A DNA stretch of 64,000 bases, taken from assembly GCA_031296935.1 (NCBI GenBank), contig JAVDPD010000006.1, positions 124,001-188,000 of the forward strand, in the 5' to 3' direction. The translations under genes and the position numbers were made by a program. Each line of letters opens with the position of its first letter. Position 1 is the stretch's first letter. Shown here piece by piece: positions 59,926-64,000 of the stretch. The notes below the pieces were generated by a model that worked only from the letters and a program-made list of their open reading frames with translations, was not told the DNA's origin and made no database searches. This DNA is from Cerasicoccus maritimus (GTDB lineage: Bacteria; Verrucomicrobiota; Verrucomicrobiia; Opitutales; Cerasicoccaceae).

Positions 59926-61137
59926 CTACGCGGAGGCGCCTGCGGCCAGCCAGAGTTCGCGCACGAGCGACTGATCGACTTCGCCCACGGTCACGGCGTT
60001 GCCGATGGATTCCATTGCGACGAAACGAAGCTTGCCTGCCTTGACCTTCTTGTCGCGCATCATCGCGGCCATGAGCTTTTCAACGGAAAGTGTGGTCGGT
60101 TCGGCGTTGGCTGGGCAGTCTTCCGCAGTGGCGTTCGTGCCTTCGGCGGTCTGCCACTGGTAGTCATCGGCACGGCTGCGACGCAGGAGCGGCGAGCGCA
60201 GATCGGTTGGCAAATGGTAGCGCTGGATGAGCTCGGTTACGCGCGTGACATCGGCTTCGGTCACATTCATTTCGGGTAGCTCGACGGACAGCTGGGCCGC
60301 GAGTACAAGGCCGACGGCGACGGCTTCGCCGTGGAGATAGGAGCCGTAGCCGGCCACGTTTTCGATGGCGTGCGCAAAGGTGTGGCCTAAATTGAGCAGC
60401 GCACGGCCACCGCTGGCGGCGGTTTCCTTTTCGTCGGCCTTGACGATCTCGGCCTTGATGGCGCAGCAGCGGCGGATGACGGCGGGGAGCTCTGGGTGGT
60501 CCCAACTGAGCGGCTTTTCGAGCTGCATGAGCTGCTCAAAGAGCGCCGGATCGTAGAGCATGCCATACTTGATAACTTCGGCCATGCCGGCCGAGAATTC
60601 CCAGGCGGGGAGGGTGCGAAGGAGGTCCGTGGAGATGCAGACGGCCTTAGGCTGCCAGAAGGCGCCAACCAGGTTTTTCCCCGCGGCGATGTTGATGCCT
60701 GTCTTGCCGCCGACTGAGCTGTCGACCATAGCCAGGAGGGTGGTGGGCACTTGGTAGAAATCAATGCCGCGCAGGTAGCTGGCGGCGGCGAAGCCTCCGA
60801 GGTCGCCGGTGACGCCGCCACCGACGGCAATGAGGCAGCCGTCGCGGGCAACGTGGTTTTCGGACAGGCTATCGAAGATCGCGCCGAGCATGGCCATCGA
60901 CTTGGCGGTCTCGCCCTTGGGGTGCTGGTCGATGGTGTAGGCCAGCTCGGAAAGGGCGGGCATCGCGCCGACTAGCGCTTGGTCCACCAACTGAGCGGAC
61001 TTGCCCTTGCGCTGCTGCAACGCTTCGAGGAGAGGCGTGCTGGCGTCACTGGCAATCCAGATCGAATAGCTGCGGTCGCCCAACTCTACGGTTAGGTGTT
61101 GTTGGTTGGATTCGGCGGTGGTGGAGGTTTCGCTCAT
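59926..61137 (-). CDS. aroB: 3-dehydroquinate synthase
   Basis: The 403-aa NAD- and metal-dependent enzyme performs the second step of the shikimate pathway. It has GGGVTGDLGGFAAASYLRGIDFYQVPTTLLAMVDSSVGGKTGIN and LNLGHTFAHAIENVAGYG with metal-binding His residues, and KYGMLYD. It is slightly longer than usual because of an N-terminal and a mid-C-terminal extension (ATNATAEDC-type loop). The next gene upstream ends in a strong terminator. Confidence 0.95.
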   Translation of the reverse strand: MSETSTTAESNQQHLTVELGDRSYSIWIASDASTPLLEALQQRKGKSAQLVDQALVGAMPALSELAYTIDQHPKGETAKSMAMLGAIFDSLSENHVARDGCLIAVGGGVTGDLGGFAAASYLRGIDFYQVPTTLLAMVDSSVGGKTGINIAAGKNLVGAFWQPKAVCISTDLLRTLPAWEFSAGMAEVIKYGMLYDPALFEQLMQLEKPLSWDHPELPAVIRRCCAIKAEIVKADEKETAASGGRALLNLGHTFAHAIENVAGYGSYLHGEAVAVGLVLAAQLSVELPEMNVTEADVTRVTELIQRYHLPTDLRSPLLRRSRADDYQWQTAEGTNATAEDCPANAEPTTLSVEKLMAAMMRDKKVKAGKLRFVAMESIGNAVTVGEVDQSLVRELWLAAGASA

Positions 61138-61182
61138 GGTGGAAAGGTGTCAGCAAAAGCCAAATGGGGAAATCAGGAAAGC

Positions 61183-61213
61183 AAAAACCCGCGCTGGAAT
61201 TCCAGCGCGGGTT
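61183..61213 (-). terminator. Terminator of the TorF-like porin gene
   Basis: AACCCGCGCTGGAA (61186-61199) and its complement (61200-61213) form a perfect 28-base palindrome, with A's on the left giving a U-tract on the minus strand. Confidence 0.85.
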
Positions 61214-61243
61214 CGAAAGTGATTTGTGTTTGCTCAACTAGGC

Positions 61244-62020
61244 TTAGTAAGCGAAGCCGAGGGTAGCACCGAACCAAACTTGGGACTCGGAACCGATATT
61301 AACACCAGCGCTGTCGCCGTCGTTGTTAACGGACCAGCGAACACCGATCGAGCTGGATACGTTCTCGTTGAGAGCGTAAACGAGGTCAGCAGTGATGCCA
61401 CCGTAGGTGTAACCGTTCTTTACCTTTGGAGTGGTGAGGCCAGCGGAACCGTCTTCAGTGTCGACGAAACCGAGGTATGCACCGGTGTCAAAGGAAAGGC
61501 CTTCTGCACCAACGTATTCGCCGAGGTCGAGGCTGTAGCCGATGGAGAGCTCAACAACAACCTGCTCGAGGTCGAAGTCGTAGTATACGTAAAGAGCCGG
61601 GCTCAAAAGAACGTCAGCGGAACCGCCGAGGAAAATTTCACGGGTTTGGCCGGGAAGACCGCTACCGGCAATAGTTTCCGGGTACCAGTAGTAGGTGAAG
61701 CCAGCGTCAACGGTGAAGATATCGGTCACCGGGTAAGCATAACCCAGGTAGAAGTCGATTTCATTGGCGAAACCGTTACCTGCGTGCGAAAGGCCAGTGA
61801 TCGGTTGGTTGGTCCAAATGCCGAAGTAAGCGTCACCGCCGAGGACGGAGTAGCCAAAGTCAACGCTCGGTTGGAAAGACTCGTAAGCGAGCTTCGCAGA
61901 GCGGAAGACGTATTGTGATTCGTAATCGAAGGTGCCTGCGATGGACAGGTCGCTGAGGAAATCAGCGGAAGCTGCGGTTGCTGCACCAGCGATAGCGATA
62001 GTCGCGATTGCTTTTTTCAT
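61244..62020 (-). CDS. TorF-family putative outer-membrane porin
   Basis: The 258-aa protein has a signal peptide (MKKAIATIAIAGAATAASA) and a barrel-like body that starts LSIAGTFDYESQYVFRSAKLAYESFQPSVDFGY, the TorF/Gcw_chp family opening. It continues in alternating strands and ends in Phe-Ala-Tyr. Such porins are often among the most expressed outer-membrane proteins; the A/T-rich upstream region fits a strong promoter. Substrate unknown. Confidence 0.8.
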   Translation of the reverse strand: MKKAIATIAIAGAATAASADFLSDLSIAGTFDYESQYVFRSAKLAYESFQPSVDFGYSVLGGDAYFGIWTNQPITGLSHAGNGFANEIDFYLGYAYPVTDIFTVDAGFTYYWYPETIAGSGLPGQTREIFLGGSADVLLSPALYVYYDFDLEQVVVELSIGYSLDLGEYVGAEGLSFDTGAYLGFVDTEDGSAGLTTPKVKNGYTYGGITADLVYALNENVSSSIGVRWSVNNDGDSAGVNIGSESQVWFGATLGFAY

Positions 62021-62238
62021 TATGTGTGTCAGTTAGGTTTGGTTTGCTAGTTTTATGAGCTGGTTAGGCTCAACAGGACGAACAATTTCAAAATATGTTC
62101 AAAAAAACAAGATTTTTTTCTGAATTAGTTTGAGCACGTAATGTACCGTTTTCATTGAATTAGTTGCCTAATCGTCATAATTAGCTTCTTAACTTTCATT
62201 TTAAAGGTCACTTGACGTAAAACCCAAGGGTTTTTTGT

Positions 62239-62646
62239 ATGGCTGAACACAATCGAACAGTTCATTTTTTTCATCCACGCATGGTAGTTACCGCGTCTGT
62301 GCTGGCATTTCTGGCCGTGGCGCTGGGTGCCTTTGGGGCTCATGGGCTCAAAGAAACGCTGGAAGCAAGCGGAAAGGCGGACACTTGGCAGACTGCGGCC
62401 GACTACCAGTTCTGGCATGCGCTCGCGCTGCTGGCTCTGGCAATGGCTCCAGCGAAGGGGCGTGCGCTCACGGTGGCGGCTTGGTTTTGGACGGTGGGCG
62501 TCATTCTTTTCAGTGGTTCGCTTTACTGGCTTTGCCTAAGTGGACTGCGTTGGTTGGGGCCGATTACTCCGCTGGGCGGGTCGTGTTTCCTCGTAGGGTG
62601 GGGGATATTGGCGGTAATTGCCGCTAAATCTGCGCTTAAAGATTGA
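62239..62646 (+). CDS. DUF423 small membrane protein
   Basis: The 135-aa protein has four helices and the DUF423 signatures: LGAFGAHGLKETL near the start, WHALALLALA, LFSGSLYWLCL, and ITPLGGSCFLVGWGILA. The family is widespread in Gram-negative bacteria and its function is unknown. A region of about 220 bases upstream (62021-62238) is AT-rich and shows no gene. Confidence 0.85.
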   Translation: MAEHNRTVHFFHPRMVVTASVLAFLAVALGAFGAHGLKETLEASGKADTWQTAADYQFWHALALLALAMAPAKGRALTVAAWFWTVGVILFSGSLYWLCLSGLRWLGPITPLGGSCFLVGWGILAVIAAKSALKD

Positions 62647-62748
62647 AGTAGCTGGCGCTTTGGTGTCATTTAGTGGCCTCACGCTGGCTAACTCTAATAA
62701 CTACAATCCCGATTGGCCACACTGCCGTATCTATATTAATACCACAAC

Positions 62749-63720
62749 ATGAGTACTCAAGCAGCCTCGAACCAACTCGAATCCCTGAAGCAATACACCA
62801 AGGTGGTTGCCGACACTGGCGACTTCGAGTCGATGAAGGAATACCAACCCCAAGACGCGACCACCAATCCGTCTCTCATTTACTCCGCCGTCGAGATGCC
62901 GGAGTACAACGCACTTTTCGAAAAAGCCATTGCTGACAACAAGGGCTCGAGCCTCTCCGGCGCCGCCCTGAGTCGTCAGGTGATGATCGATCTCCTCGTG
63001 GCCTTTGGGTCCGAGATCCTCAAGATCGTTCCCGGTCGCGTGTCGACTGAGGTGGACGCCCGCTTGTCCTTTGACGTAAAAGGCAGCGTGGATCTCGCCC
63101 ATGAGATCATTGCCCTCTATGAAAAGAACGGCATCTCCCGTGAACGTATCCTGATCAAGCTCGCCACGACTTGGGAAGGCATCAAGGCCGCCGAAATCCT
63201 CAAGAAGGACGGCATCAACTGCAATATGACGCTCCTCTTCTCGATGGCCCAAGCCATTGGCGCCGCTGAAGTGGGCGCTCAGCTGATCTCGCCGTTCGTG
63301 GGTCGTATTCTCGACTGGTACAAGGCCTCCACTGGCAAGGACTACGTGGGCGCAGAAGATCCGGGCGTGCAGTCGGTGCAGGCGATCTACACGTATTATA
63401 AGAAGTTCGGCTACGCAACCGAGGTTATGGGCGCGAGCTTCCGCAACACCGGTGAAATCATTGAACTTGCAGGCTGCGACTTGCTCACGATTAGCCCGAA
63501 GCTCCTTGGCGAACTGGCTGCAACCGAAGGCGTGCTCGAAAAGAAACTCGATCCGGCAAGCTCCAAGGAGGCCGACATTGAAAAGATCGCCATGGACGAA
63601 AATACCTTCCGCTGGATGCTCAACGAAGACCAGATGGCTACGGAAAAACTCTCGGACGGCATCCGTCGTTTCGGCGTCGACATCGTCAAGCTCGAGAAAA
63701 AGATCGAGGCGGCGTTGTAG
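62749..63720 (+). CDS. tal: Transaldolase (TalB type)
   Basis: The 323-aa enzyme exchanges a three-carbon unit in the non-oxidative pentose phosphate pathway. It has [12 protein letters not shown] near the N-terminus, the Schiff-base Lys in [19 protein letters not shown], and the second signature [12 protein letters not shown]. The length and N-terminal form match the TalB subfamily. It ends in a good terminator and stands alone. Confidence 0.95.
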   Translation: MSTQAASNQLESLKQYTKVVADTGDFESMKEYQPQDATTNPSLIYSAVEMPEYNALFEKAIADNKGSSLSGAALSRQVMIDLLVAFGSEILKIVPGRVSTEVDARLSFDVKGSVDLAHEIIALYEKNGISRERILIKLATTWEGIKAAEILKKDGINCNMTLLFSMAQAIGAAEVGAQLISPFVGRILDWYKASTGKDYVGAEDPGVQSVQAIYTYYKKFGYATEVMGASFRNTGEIIELAGCDLLTISPKLLGELAATEGVLEKKLDPASSKEADIEKIAMDENTFRWMLNEDQMATEKLSDGIRRFGVDIVKLEKKIEAAL

Positions 63721-63745
63721 GGGCAGACTCGATCATTTTTATGCG

Positions 63746-63776
63746 AACCCGGGCCGCAGTGTGGTCCGGGTTTTTC
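63746..63776 (+). terminator. Terminator of tal
   Basis: AACCCGGGCC (63746-63755) pairs with GGTCCGGGTT (63763-63772), with one mismatch, followed by TTT. Confidence 0.8.
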
Positions 63777-63955
63777 GCGCTTTATTTCTGGGGGAGAGAC
63801 TTAAGAGCGAGCTGGTTGTTGATCGCGCATTCGAACTCATTGTTCGTTTATGAGAAAAATGCCTTCTCTGTAGCAGCGTTTCCCCCTAACGCCAGAGCGC
63901 CAGAGAGCTGACGCACTCCAAAGACTTAAACCGTAATGCCTAAAACTCCAGCTGC

Positions 63956-64000
63956 TTACTTTGGTGGGTCGAGGTAGATGCCTTGCCAGGGGTGTTGGTC
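63956..64000 (-). CDS. C-terminal end of an unidentified gene, partial
   Basis: A minus-strand frame entering from the right edge ends in DQHPWQGIYLDPPK and a TAA stop (63956-63958). Nothing more can be said about the product. The interval 63777-63955 shows no gene. Confidence 0.35.
   Translation of the reverse strand, partial: DQHPWQGIYLDPPK

Noticed and set aside
59716..61918. Plus-strand frames opposite the 59214 gene, aroB and the porin gene
   Set aside because: All are antisense shadows of genes with clear families.

Overview
The window looks like chromosomal DNA of an Opitutae-type bacterium (phylum Verrucomicrobiota). This is an inference from gene content, not a database match. Supporting features are a PEP-CTERM protein, a pseudopilin with the H-X9-DG motif, a DUF4838 secreted glycoside-hydrolase-like protein under LacI control, a PPi-type phosphofructokinase, a carotenoid-pathway membrane enzyme, and Gram-negative envelope genes (lpxA, several outer-membrane barrels, lipoproteins).

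Layout. 0-12.6 kb: a molybdate transporter (modABC, preceded by the tail of a possible regulator), a carotenoid hydratase-like gene, pfp, a PiT-like/AsmA-like envelope cluster, hisN-type phosphatase, a DEDDh exonuclease and ygfZ. 12.7-13 kb: HU. 13.1-24.8 kb: a carbohydrate-use region. Here a DUF4838 protein, a TIM-barrel isomerase, a HAD phosphatase, an ABC exporter, a PEP-CTERM protein, a pseudopilin and an SSS symporter sit around three near-identical palindromic operators that match the LacI-family gene in the same region. 24.8-28.5 kb: IS relic, inverted repeats and an AT-richer three-gene operon that reads as a Pycsar-like antiphage system: a two-domain class III cyclase, a small protein with an E2-like signature, and a PycTM-like membrane effector. 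28.6-32.9 kb: DUF4469/HU-like protein, repeat-rich spacer, dciA, prmC, a Nif11-type small protein and an O-methyltransferase.

32.9-50.5 kb: core genes rpmI-rplT-pheS-pheT, gatC-gatA, an RlmI-type methyltransferase, AAA/TPR proteins, accA, tig-clpP-clpX. The pheS-pheT gap is filled by a GDSL hydrolase bracketed by two inverted-repeat elements. One element carries a GxxExxY (PD-(D/E)XK-like) gene whose start and stop codons lie in or against the terminal repeats; the other looks like its internally deleted derivative. Related short copies lie between gatC and gatA and upstream of accA. 50.7-52 kb: an IS630-family element inserted in an IS5-family relic. 52-64 kb: trypsin-like secreted protein, nth, outer-membrane barrel, aspS, pdxA, lpxA, aroB, TorF-like porin, DUF423 and transaldolase.

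The strongest candidates for something not yet described are the Pycsar-like operon with an E2-like partner, the GxxExxY inverted-repeat cassette family, and short three-base-loop palindromes found both inside coding sequences and in pairs directly after stop codons.
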